Assembly (NCBI RefSeq): GCF_013032455.1
Contig: NZ_WQCF01000001.1
Coordinates: forward strand, 310,001-374,000
Direction: 5' to 3'
Source: Ruegeria atlantica
GTDB lineage: Bacteria > Pseudomonadota > Alphaproteobacteria > Rhodobacterales > Rhodobacteraceae
Length of the DNA: 64,000 bases
Positions 27,563 through 35,446 of this stretch are shown piece after piece. A model generated the notes under the pieces. It saw nothing but the letters and a program-made list of their open reading frames with translations, had not been told where the DNA came from and searched no databases. Position numbers and translations under genes: made by a program. How positions within the stretch are numbered: position 1 is the stretch's first letter; every line of letters starts with the position of its first letter.

Positions 27563-28716
27563 CCCTAATCAAAACCACTGAAATCCTTGCAGACCTGATC
27601 GCCTTTGAAACAGTCTCTGCCGACAGTAACCTTGAAATCATCCGTTATCTGACCGAACGGCTTGAGGCGCTGGGCGCGCGGTGCATCGAAACGCGAGATG
27701 CGACCGGAGCCAAGGCGAATGTCTTTGCTACGCTGGGGCCGGACATGCCCGGCGGCATCCTGCTGTCCGGCCACACGGATGTGGTGCCCGTGGCCGATCA
27801 GGACTGGACCACAGACCCGTTTCAGATGACTGAACGGGATGGGCGCCTCTATGGGCGCGGCGCCTGCGACATGAAGGGGTTCATCGCCGCCGCGTTGGCA
27901 TTTGCCGAGACACTGGATATCAGCAAGCTAACCCAACCTCTGCATTTTGCCTTCACCTATGACGAGGAAACCGGCTGTCTGGGCGCGCAGAACCTTGTCA
28001 ACGACCTGTCCGAACGCGGCATCGTGCCGGACATCGCCATCATCGGCGAGCCGACCGAGATGCGGGTGATCGAAGGACACAAGGGCTGTTTCGAATACAC
28101 CACCAGTTTCGTGGGGCTCGAAGGGCACAGCTCGGCCCCTGACGATGGTGTTAACGCTGCGGAATACGCGGCGCGCTATATTGGCAAGCTGCTGGAATTA
28201 CGCCATATCCTGAAATCCCGCGCGCCAAAGGGCAGCCCGTTTGAGCCGCCTTGGACCACGGTCAATGTCGGGCGCATCTCGGGCGGCGTCGCCCACAATG
28301 TCATCGCAAGCAAGGCCGAAGTTGCGTGGGAAATGCGCCCGGTTCAATCGAGCGATGCTGAGTTGGTCCGGAGTACCCTGTCTGATTACGTGCAACATAC
28401 CTTGTTGCCCGAAATGCAGGCAGTTCACCCTGAGACCAGCATCACGCAAGAAGCAGTGGCAGAAGTCGAAGGGCTTGAACCCATGGACGAAAACGCCGCG
28501 CGCGAGCTTGTCGCCGAACTGACCGGGGCCAATGGAACCGGCGTCGTTGCCTTCGCCACCGAAGCCGGGCTGTTCCAGCAGCTGGGTGTGCACGCAATTG
28601 TTTGCGGGCCAGGCTCGATCACGCAAGCGCATAAAGCAGATGAATATGTCGAGATCGAACAGCTCGATCTGTGCTGCCGGATGCTGAACCGTCTGGGCCG
28701 CCGCCTGATCGCTTAG
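27559..28716 (+). CDS. M20 family deacetylase (acetylornithine deacetylase ArgE-like)
   Basis: A 385-residue zinc-dependent amidohydrolase. Metal ligands are seen in LLSGHTDVVP and GRGACDMKGF, the catalytic Glu in TYDEETGCLG, and the last ligand His in GSITQAHKADEY. The sequence follows ArgE, which removes acetyl from N-acetylornithine. Position argues for another job: it starts inside the DoeA-like stop codon (ATGA), so it probably deacetylates the ring-opened N-acetyldiaminobutyrate, work usually done by the unrelated M14-type DoeB/EutE. This substrate is inference. Its 3' end overlaps the convergent DUF1989 gene by 4 bp. Confidence 0.87.
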   Translation: MTLIKTTEILADLIAFETVSADSNLEIIRYLTERLEALGARCIETRDATGAKANVFATLGPDMPGGILLSGHTDVVPVADQDWTTDPFQMTERDGRLYGRGACDMKGFIAAALAFAETLDISKLTQPLHFAFTYDEETGCLGAQNLVNDLSERGIVPDIAIIGEPTEMRVIEGHKGCFEYTTSFVGLEGHSSAPDDGVNAAEYAARYIGKLLELRHILKSRAPKGSPFEPPWTTVNVGRISGGVAHNVIASKAEVAWEMRPVQSSDAELVRSTLSDYVQHTLLPEMQAVHPETSITQEAVAEVEGLEPMDENAARELVAELTGANGTGVVAFATEAGLFQQLGVHAIVCGPGSITQAHKADEYVEIEQLDLCCRMLNRLGRRLIA

Positions 28717-29579
28717 CCAGTCCCATGTGTGCGATCATAAGCCGAGCGCGACGGTTGAACATGCGCGGCACGTGCGTCCTCGCCCGGATCATAGACCTCC
28801 ATCACCAGCGGATAACAGGCGGCAACGTCCGAGGAATGCTCGGATGAACAATCCCCACCGGGACAGGCAGAAAGACCCACGGTCAGGTCGATCTCGGCAT
28901 AGAATTCAAGATAGTCGCCCGGACGCACCGGGCTGGCCTTCATGAAATATTGACCGGTGTTGCGGGTGAAACCAGTGCACATGAAGACGTTTAACACGTC
29001 ATGTACCAACATCTCGGCCTCGTGCAGCGGCAGATCGCAATGGCTGGCCAACGCGCGGGTCAGGTTGGAATGGCAGCAATAGTGATAGTCATCGCCGGAC
29101 AACAACCGCCCGGTATAGGGATCACAGCGCGTCCCAATCACGTCGTGAACTGAACCCCCAAAGGCATCGAACCCGTACCAATCCAGCGTATCATCGACGA
29201 CGGTCGCCATCGGGCGCATGTTGGGAAAGCTCGACCACATGCGATCTCCGGTCGACAGATGTGTGCCGTGCAGAGCGCGGGTTTTGCCAGAATAAAACCG
29301 CTCGGTCAGGTCGTGTTTATTCCACATGTTCAGGTCGCCAACCTGCGGACCATCCACCGACACCACCCGAACGAACGCCCCCGCAGGCACATCTATGCAA
29401 GCGGCATCCCGCGGAGCGGCCACGGCTTCGGCGGTCTTCTTCGCGCCCTGCCGCAGCTTCGCCAGCGCGCTCAGGTCTGGTTGAACCAACGTCTCGGGCG
29501 GGTAGCAGATTACCGGTGCAACAGCCTTGCGTTCGTCGGCATCCGTGGGTGCCGCGAAGTTCGGGTTTTCAAGTTTCAT
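28713..29579 (-). CDS. DUF1989 (urea carboxylase-associated) family protein
   Basis: A 288-residue protein of the DUF1989 family, often encoded beside urea carboxylase or amine-catabolic genes and without a settled function. Family-type segments are VGDLNMWNKHD, TRALHGTHLSTGDRM and the Cys-rich GLSACPGGDCSSEHS; the many Cys and His residues (GDDYHYCCHSNL, MCTGFTRN) suggest a metal site, which is inference. GGAG seven bases upstream supports the start. It is the last gene of the six-gene minus-strand operon that begins at 34424, 28 bp after the aldehyde dehydrogenase stop. Confidence 0.82.
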   Translation of the reverse strand: MKLENPNFAAPTDADERKAVAPVICYPPETLVQPDLSALAKLRQGAKKTAEAVAAPRDAACIDVPAGAFVRVVSVDGPQVGDLNMWNKHDLTERFYSGKTRALHGTHLSTGDRMWSSFPNMRPMATVVDDTLDWYGFDAFGGSVHDVIGTRCDPYTGRLLSGDDYHYCCHSNLTRALASHCDLPLHEAEMLVHDVLNVFMCTGFTRNTGQYFMKASPVRPGDYLEFYAEIDLTVGLSACPGGDCSSEHSSDVAACYPLVMEVYDPGEDARAAHVQPSRSAYDRTHGTG

Positions 29580-29607
29580 GAACGCTCTCCCCTGCTTTTA
29601 CACAGGC

Positions 29608-31086
29608 TTAGCGCATAATGAACGGGTTCGCCATCGGCTCTTGCGCGGTGCTTATCCAGGTGGTTTTGGTACGGGTATAGTCCAGGATCGCCTCGACCCC
29701 GGCCTCTCGCCCATAGCCGGACTGATTGAACCCTCCGAAGGGCGCTATCGGGGAAATCGCCCGATATGTGTTCACCCAACAGATCCCGGCCCTTATCCGT
29801 TTCGACACCCTATGCGCCCGCGCCAGGTTCTGCGTGAAGACGCCCGAGCCCAAGCCATAAGGTGTGCTGTTCGCAAGCGCGATTGCCTCGTCCTCGGTGT
29901 CAAATGGCAGCAGAGACATAACCGGCCCAAACATCTCGACCTTCAGCGTTTCAGTATCGGCTGAGGTGCATTCTACCAGAGTTGGTGTCATGTAGTTGCC
30001 CGGACGATCCGCAGCCACCCCGCCAAAACGGATAACCGCACCCTGCCCTTGTGCCTTCGCCAATGTCGTCTCGATCTTGCGCACTTGGGCAGCCGTGCAC
30101 AGCGGACCAACATGCGTATCCGATTGCAGAGGGTCACCCAGACGAATTGCGCTGGCTTTCTGCTCGATACGCTCAATCAGTGGCTTCAAGATCGACCGAT
30201 GCACCAAACCGCGCGTCCCAGCCACGCAGCTTTGGCCAGACGCACCAAAGTTACCCGCGATCAGGCCATTGGCTGCCCCGTCTAGATCAGCGTCATCGAA
30301 CACAAGGATTGGGGACTTACCGCCAAGCTCTAGTGAGGTCACCGCAAAATTCTCGGCCGAGTTTCGCACCACATGCCGCGCGGTTTCTGGCCCTCCGGTA
30401 AAGGCGATCCGGTCGATATCGGGATGGCGGGTCAACGGAATGGCGCAGTTCTCGGCATCCCCGGTGATGACCGAAACGACACCGGGCGGAATCCCGGCCT
30501 GCTCGATCAGACGCGCAAACTCCAGCATCGGCGCAGGCGCGATTTCCGAGGCTTTCAATACCACCGAACACCCTGCCGCCAAGGCCGGACCCAGCTTTGT
30601 GGCTGTCAGGAACATCTGCGCGTTCCACGGCACGATGGCCGCCACAACGCCGATCGGTTCTCGCGTTGTGAAGACGTGCATGTCGGGCTTGTCGATGGGT
30701 AGAACTGTGCCTTCGACCTTATCCGCCAGCCCTGCGAAATAGCGGTAATAGTCGACCACATATCCGGTTTGCGCCGATGTTTCCGCAAGCAGTTTGCCGC
30801 TGTCCGTGGTTTCAAGCTCACCAAGCCGAGAAGCATGTTCAGCCACCAGATCAGCCAGACGGTACAATAGCTTACCGCGCGCAGTTTGCGTCATATCCCG
30901 CCACGCCGGGTCATCCAAAACGCGCTTGGCAGCCGCAACGGCGCGATCGACATCCCCGGCAGACGCGCAAGCAAACGTAGCCCACCCTTGCCCGGTCGCA
31001 GGGTTTTCTGACGTCATGATCTGAGCATCTGACCCCTCGGACCATTCTCCATCAATGAACAGTTGAAAATGCGGAAGGTTTCCCAT
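29608..31086 (-). CDS. NAD(P)-dependent aldehyde dehydrogenase
   Basis: A 492-residue aldehyde dehydrogenase. The general-base Glu is in LELGGKSP, the nucleophile Cys in GASGQSCVAGTR, and the coenzyme-binding block in VPWNAQMFLTATKLGPALAA. Among characterised relatives it looks closest to betaine-aldehyde/hydroxymuconic-type enzymes; the substrate is not fixed. The start at 31086 (MGNLPHF) is chosen because AGGA lies five bases upstream; a GTG four codons earlier overlaps the LLM stop. In the operon it would oxidise an aldehyde released by the flavin monooxygenase. Confidence 0.92.
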   Translation of the reverse strand: MGNLPHFQLFIDGEWSEGSDAQIMTSENPATGQGWATFACASAGDVDRAVAAAKRVLDDPAWRDMTQTARGKLLYRLADLVAEHASRLGELETTDSGKLLAETSAQTGYVVDYYRYFAGLADKVEGTVLPIDKPDMHVFTTREPIGVVAAIVPWNAQMFLTATKLGPALAAGCSVVLKASEIAPAPMLEFARLIEQAGIPPGVVSVITGDAENCAIPLTRHPDIDRIAFTGGPETARHVVRNSAENFAVTSLELGGKSPILVFDDADLDGAANGLIAGNFGASGQSCVAGTRGLVHRSILKPLIERIEQKASAIRLGDPLQSDTHVGPLCTAAQVRKIETTLAKAQGQGAVIRFGGVAADRPGNYMTPTLVECTSADTETLKVEMFGPVMSLLPFDTEDEAIALANSTPYGLGSGVFTQNLARAHRVSKRIRAGICWVNTYRAISPIAPFGGFNQSGYGREAGVEAILDYTRTKTTWISTAQEPMANPFIMR

Positions 31087-31094
31087 GGTGATCC

Positions 31095-32129
31095 TCACTG
31101 AAAGGCTGGCATAACGTCGTCGATGAACCGCGCCAGTGAGGCGCGCTTGCGGTCGTTTGTCATGCCGCTATCGATCCAAAACGAAAACTCATCATATCCT
31201 AGATCCTCGTAACGTTTGATCCGGTCGATCACCTGCTGTGCGGTGCCGAAAGTCAGGTCTTGGCCCAGTTTTTCGCAGGTATACATAGGATTGGCGTCCA
31301 TTTCGTCTTCAGAGATCGGTTCGATCAAACCTTGCTGAATTGGCCGCTTGTTGAGGAACCACGCGCCGAAATAGTTATAGTACCGCCGCAATTCCTGCAC
31401 CCCTTGGGCCACGTCAGCGTCGTTTTTGCCCACATAAGTATGGTGCAACAGCATGATCTTCGGGCGCGGCCCAGCGTAGCTGTCACAGGCATCGTTGAAC
31501 CGGCCCATCAGCGTTTCGATCTCTTCCATGCCTTGCCAGAGCGGCGTGACCTGAATGTTAAAGCCGTTATGCACTCCGAATTCGTGGCTGTTGGGGTCGC
31601 GCGCGGCGATCCATATCGGTGGACCGCCGTCCTGCAACGGTTTCGGGGCAGAAGTCGTTGCCGGGAACGAATAGAACTCACCGTCATGCGCACAATCCCC
31701 CTTCCATATTTTGGGCAAAAGAGGAGTAGACTCACGCATCTTTTGCCCCGCTTCCCACGCGTCCATGCCCGGTGCCAAGCGCTCGTATTCAAAGGAATAG
31801 GCCCCACGTGCGATGCCCAACTCAATCCGGCCCTTGGTAATCTGATCCGCCGCCGCGGCCTCCCCGGCCAGCTTGATCGGATGCCAGAAGGGCGCGACCA
31901 CAGTCCCGGTGCCCAAACGGACATTCTTTGTGTGATGCGCCAGATCGACCAGAGATAGGAACGGATTCGGGGCAATGGTAAACTCCATCCCGTGATGCTC
32001 ACCTGTCCAGACAGCACGCATGCCGCCTTCATCAGCCATTTTCACCAGACCGACGAACTCATCGTAGAGCACGTCATGGGGCTGATCGGGCGTCAGACGT
32101 TCCATATGCGCAAACAGAGAAAACTCCAT
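31095..32129 (-). CDS. LLM-class flavin-dependent monooxygenase
   Basis: A 344-residue bacterial luciferase-like oxygenase that uses reduced flavin made by a separate reductase. Typical strands are VWTGEHHGMEF, LGTGTVVAPFWHPIKLAGEA and GRIELGIARGAY, and the C-terminal helix LGQDLTFGTAQQVIDRI matches the family. The start is ATG 32129 with AAGGAG seven bases upstream. It lies 12 bp after the flavin reductase gene and just before the aldehyde dehydrogenase, so it forms a two-component monooxygenase. The substrate is unknown; an N-heterocycle or amine is one possibility, since comparable gene sets open pyridine-type rings. Confidence 0.9.
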   Translation of the reverse strand: MEFSLFAHMERLTPDQPHDVLYDEFVGLVKMADEGGMRAVWTGEHHGMEFTIAPNPFLSLVDLAHHTKNVRLGTGTVVAPFWHPIKLAGEAAAADQITKGRIELGIARGAYSFEYERLAPGMDAWEAGQKMRESTPLLPKIWKGDCAHDGEFYSFPATTSAPKPLQDGGPPIWIAARDPNSHEFGVHNGFNIQVTPLWQGMEEIETLMGRFNDACDSYAGPRPKIMLLHHTYVGKNDADVAQGVQELRRYYNYFGAWFLNKRPIQQGLIEPISEDEMDANPMYTCEKLGQDLTFGTAQQVIDRIKRYEDLGYDEFSFWIDSGMTNDRKRASLARFIDDVMPAFQ

Positions 32130-32141
32130 CAATCGGCTCCT

Positions 32142-33050
32142 TTAGCGAAAGTTGTGAATGTCGCCGCGCTCGGCATCGCCCAGATACAGGGCGAAATCCC
32201 CTGTCTGGGCTTCGCGCGCAAAGCGGGACATCATGTGGTGAATGCCTTTTGAGGCAAAGGTGAGATCGGGTAGGTCAGCGACGGATACCCATTCAGTTTG
32301 TTCAGGTGCCGGGTGCTGATCCGCAAGTGTAAGAAAGAACGTATAGTGCAGCTTGCTCTCGGCATCATTGAACGACGAGTAAACCTGTTCAATCCGGGCA
32401 TGAATCCCGCGTTTGAACAGCCCTTGTGCCAACCGGTTTCGTTGGCCACCGCGCTCTGCGCCGGAAATCTGGACCGGGCGGAATGTGTCGCCTTCTCGCT
32501 CAAGCAGCACCTTGTCGCCGGATGATATGATCGCGCCGCACACGGTCGGGACCTTGGCGTCCATTTCTCGCTCTAGTCCCAGGCTGAAATACGACCCGCC
32601 GACGTAGCCCAACCCGTCGCCAGCGGTGTGTGAAAACTCCAACACACGACCGATCAGCACCGTGTGGTCCCCGGTAGGGATGGCTTGATGCGTTTCACAG
32701 CAGAACTGAGCGAGGGCGCCGTCAATCAGCGGCAGATCAAGCACACCGTTTTTATGAGCCACTTTAGCGAACCGGTCGCCCTTGTACCCCGCGAAGGTGT
32801 TCGACACCTCTTGCTGTCCTTCCGCCAGGATATTCACGGCGAAATGGCTGCATTCAGCAAAGACCTCATAGCTGGACAGAAACTTACCGGGGCACACCAG
32901 CAACATCGGAGGATCAAGGGACACCGAAGAAAAGGAATTGGCGGTGAAACCGACCGGGGCGCCTGTCCTATCACGGGCAGTCACGACGGTCACGCCGGTC
33001 ATGAAGCTGCCAAAGGCATCGCGCAGCGCGCGCAGATCGAGTGAGGTCAT
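32142..33050 (-). CDS. Flavin reductase fused to a C-terminal NUDIX-like domain
   Basis: A 302-residue fusion. Residues 1-165 are a flavin reductase of the HpaC/RutF type (FGSFMTGVTVVTARD, GFTANSFSSVSLDPPMLLVC, HFAVNILAEGQQEVSNTF) that supplies reduced FMN or FAD. Residues 170-300 (VPTVCGAIISSGDKVLLERE, HYTFFLTLADQHPAPEQTEWV) resemble a NUDIX hydrolase fold, but the canonical GX5EX7REUXEEXGU box is not intact, so the domain may bind a nucleotide rather than hydrolyse it. The start at 33050 overlaps the upstream hydrolase stop by ATGA. It is the obvious electron donor for the LLM oxygenase next to it. Confidence 0.88.
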   Translation of the reverse strand: MTSLDLRALRDAFGSFMTGVTVVTARDRTGAPVGFTANSFSSVSLDPPMLLVCPGKFLSSYEVFAECSHFAVNILAEGQQEVSNTFAGYKGDRFAKVAHKNGVLDLPLIDGALAQFCCETHQAIPTGDHTVLIGRVLEFSHTAGDGLGYVGGSYFSLGLEREMDAKVPTVCGAIISSGDKVLLEREGDTFRPVQISGAERGGQRNRLAQGLFKRGIHARIEQVYSSFNDAESKLHYTFFLTLADQHPAPEQTEWVSVADLPDLTFASKGIHHMMSRFAREAQTGDFALYLGDAERGDIHNFR

Positions 33051-33826
33051 GACAAACACTCCCGCAGAAATCGCAATAGCGCAGCGTTGACCTCAGTTGC
33101 ATGGGTCATCGGCATCATATGTGCTGCATCGGGGATGATCTCGGCCCGCCCCTTCGACGTTAGCTTGGCCATGTCGCGCGACATTTGAGGGGTCGAATTC
33201 GGCTCATCCGCACCGGTCAGGAACAACGCCGGACATGTGATCGCTGCCAGTTGCGCCTGAGTTGGGCCATCGCTTTCCGCGAAAACTGTATAGGCGGCCT
33301 TGTATGCGCGCGGGTCTACCTGTTGCAGCCACAGGGCGCAGGCGTCGCGTTCAGCCGACGTCTGATCTGCGAACCACCGTTGGAGCGTAACTGCGGGATC
33401 ATTCGCGCGCTGTTCATCCAAGGCGTGTGCACGCGCCAAAACGGCTTGGCGCGCGGTTTCAGGTCGCTTGAAAATTCCGTTTAGAGCTACAACGCCTTTG
33501 ACATTTGGATTGCCCGACGCCGCGATGCGCAACGCAATAAGCGCGCCCATCGAGTGCCCGACAAGAACGGCAGGCTCTTGCAAGCAAGCGGTCACTGGTG
33601 CGGTATAGCTTTCCAATCCATCCGGTAAAAAAAACGATGCTTCGCCATGTCCGTTCATGTCTGGACACACAACGCGGTATCCACTGGACGCCAACGCGTC
33701 GACCTGCCCGCCCCACGCCTCGGCCCGCAGACCGACACCGTGCAACAGAACAACCAGAGGCCCTGTGCCCGCTTCAATCGCGGTCAAACCACCAAACTCA
33801 GACCGACGCCGGGTTGTCCACGTCAT
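33047..33826 (-). CDS. Alpha/beta fold hydrolase
   Basis: A 259-residue serine hydrolase. The oxyanion strand is VVLLHGVGLRAEAW, the nucleophile elbow VGHSMGAL, the acid lies in LTGADEP and the His in PDAAHMMP. In the operon it probably hydrolyses an amide, ester or C-C bond formed after monooxygenation; which one is not known. AAGGA eight bases upstream supports the start, and the first 29 bases overlap the end of the AA_synth-family gene. Its end overlaps the flavin reductase start as ATGA. Confidence 0.88.
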   Translation of the reverse strand: MTWTTRRRSEFGGLTAIEAGTGPLVVLLHGVGLRAEAWGGQVDALASSGYRVVCPDMNGHGEASFFLPDGLESYTAPVTACLQEPAVLVGHSMGALIALRIAASGNPNVKGVVALNGIFKRPETARQAVLARAHALDEQRANDPAVTLQRWFADQTSAERDACALWLQQVDPRAYKAAYTVFAESDGPTQAQLAAITCPALFLTGADEPNSTPQMSRDMAKLTSKGRAEIIPDAAHMMPMTHATEVNAALLRFLRECLS

Positions 33827-34424
33827 GACCCAGATCCTTCAAGTCTTGATACCGGTCCCCGATGCGATGATGAGGCCGACCCGAGGTTGCGCCACCCAAC
33901 ACTATGACAACCTCATCCGCGCGCGGGGCATCTGGAATGGCGAATTGCAGTGTCAGGTAATGGGACCGGCGGCCTGCGTCGTTCTTGTCCATCAACGGCA
34001 CCATGATCGGCGCGTTTGCGGGGCCACGTGTGTTGGTAAAAGACAGATACGATTTCGCAGACACCGCCTGCCGGAAGTGATTGCCGAAATGCAGAGTGTG
34101 GATCAGGCCCGAAGCGTGCTCGACCTCGCCATCCAGCCCCACAACGGCGGCCTTGCCATAGGCTTCGATCACATCACCGCTGCCCGCCAAAGCGATCATC
34201 CGGCGGGTCAGTTCCTGACCAAGAACCGGGGCAAAACTCAGAATCTCGGGCTGCAGATCTTCGACATAGCGGCCCGCCCACGGGTTCGACACCACTGCGG
34301 CCACAGCGAACATCCTCCACGGGCGCCCGGCCTTGCGAAATCCTTCAACCAGAACCTCTTCGTCATAGGTCACGATTTTCCGAATATTTGGCTCCACAGG
34401 CGCCCCCTTTTCTGTCGTGGGCAT
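33798..34424 (-). CDS. Amino acid synthesis (AA_synth, PF06684-type) family protein
   Basis: A 208-residue protein of a small family with known structures but no firm biochemical role. The family pattern is seen in IRKIVTYDEEVLVEGFRKAG, GRYVEDLQPEILSFAPVLG, YGKAAVVGLDGEVEHASGLI and the closing DEVVIVLGGATSGRPHHRIG. It is the first gene of the six-gene operon. The start at 34424 has GAGG five bases upstream, and 81 bp separate it from the divergent LysR gene, its likely regulator. Confidence 0.83.
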   Translation of the reverse strand: MPTTEKGAPVEPNIRKIVTYDEEVLVEGFRKAGRPWRMFAVAAVVSNPWAGRYVEDLQPEILSFAPVLGQELTRRMIALAGSGDVIEAYGKAAVVGLDGEVEHASGLIHTLHFGNHFRQAVSAKSYLSFTNTRGPANAPIMVPLMDKNDAGRRSHYLTLQFAIPDAPRADEVVIVLGGATSGRPHHRIGDRYQDLKDLGHDVDNPASV

Positions 34425-34477
34425 ACTATCCTCGCCCAAGGTCCGCTTTGACAAACGAAAGAACTTTGGTCTTAGGT

Positions 34478-34492
34478 ATTAATGAATCTAAT
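34478..34492. promoter_or_regulatory. Candidate LysR operator between divergent LysR gene and monooxygenase operon
   Basis: The 15-bp interrupted palindrome ATTA-N7-TAAT fits the T-N11-A pattern of LysR boxes and lies in the 81-bp divergent intergenic space, 13 bp upstream of the LysR start. It is AT-rich and short, so chance is not excluded. Confidence 0.4.
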
Positions 34493-34505
34493 ATGTAGGT
34501 TACCA

Positions 34506-35369
34506 ATGTCGAAATCCCTGCCCCCGTTGACATGGTTCAGATCGTTCGAAGCCGCGGCCCGACGGCTGAGCTCGACCGCCGCCGCCGAGGAGATCGGCCT
34601 GACGCAATCCGCCGTCAGCCAGCAGATCAGGTCGTTGGAAACGCGACTGGGTGTGGTGCTGTTTCACCGGCATGCGCGCGGGCTGTCCCTGACCGACGAA
34701 GGTCGCAAACTGCTGCCGCAGGTCGAAGCCGCGCTTGAGATGCTGCACTCCGCAGCCTCGCCCTATCTTGCCGAGGAACGGGCGCGGCATATTACCGTTG
34801 CGGCCTCGGTCAGTGTGCTGGAATGGGTGATTTCCCCGGCCCTGCCCCGGTTTCAGCAGCAGAATCCCGATACCTCCGTGCGGTTCGTCAGTACAATCTG
34901 GCCCGATGAATTCGCCGCCTCACGCGCAGATGTCGAGATTCGGTTCGGGTCTGAAAAGCAGGTTGGTCGGGATGCGACAGCACTGCGACCCAATCACCTG
35001 ATCGCTGTGAAAGCACCACAGCTTTCGGGCGGCCTGCAAGACCTGCCGCTGATCGGAACTGTTGGAACATCGGACAATTGGGGATCTTGGGCCGAAGCGA
35101 CAAATCGGCCGGTTGGTGCCCCTGCGTTCTATGTCGATTCCTATGGCCTTGCCCTGCAATTGGCCACAACTGGTAACGGTGTTGCTTTGGTCAACGCTCT
35201 GATAGCCAATCACGCCCTGCAATCCGGTCAGGTGGTGCTTGCGTCCGAAGCCTCTGCCCCGGCCAGCGAAGGGTATTTTCTGGCGGTTCAGCGCCGCTCG
35301 CCCGAGGTTGACGCATTTGTCCAGTGGTTTACCGATATTCAGCGCGAACAGACGCACAATCAAGTCTGA
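34506..35369 (+). CDS. LysR family regulator (GcvA-like subgroup)
   Basis: A 287-residue LysR transcription factor. The opening LPPLTWFRSFEAAARRLSST and helix EIGLTQSAVSQQIRSLE are typical of the GcvA/AmpR subgroup; the effector domain follows with DVEIRFGSEKQVGRDATAL. The start at 34506 (MSKSLPP) is preferred over an upstream Met because it has TAGG six bases before it. It is divergent from the flavin monooxygenase operon, which it most likely controls, and 77 bp upstream of soxB on the same strand. Regulation of sox by this protein cannot be excluded. Confidence 0.9.
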   Translation: MSKSLPPLTWFRSFEAAARRLSSTAAAEEIGLTQSAVSQQIRSLETRLGVVLFHRHARGLSLTDEGRKLLPQVEAALEMLHSAASPYLAEERARHITVAASVSVLEWVISPALPRFQQQNPDTSVRFVSTIWPDEFAASRADVEIRFGSEKQVGRDATALRPNHLIAVKAPQLSGGLQDLPLIGTVGTSDNWGSWAEATNRPVGAPAFYVDSYGLALQLATTGNGVALVNALIANHALQSGQVVLASEASAPASEGYFLAVQRRSPEVDAFVQWFTDIQREQTHNQV

Positions 35370-35446
35370 TTCAAACAAGTCGATGTCGCATCTGAGGATA
35401 TTCAAACGCCTCAAAATAGTGAATTCTGGCGAAAAAGGTCCGATTC

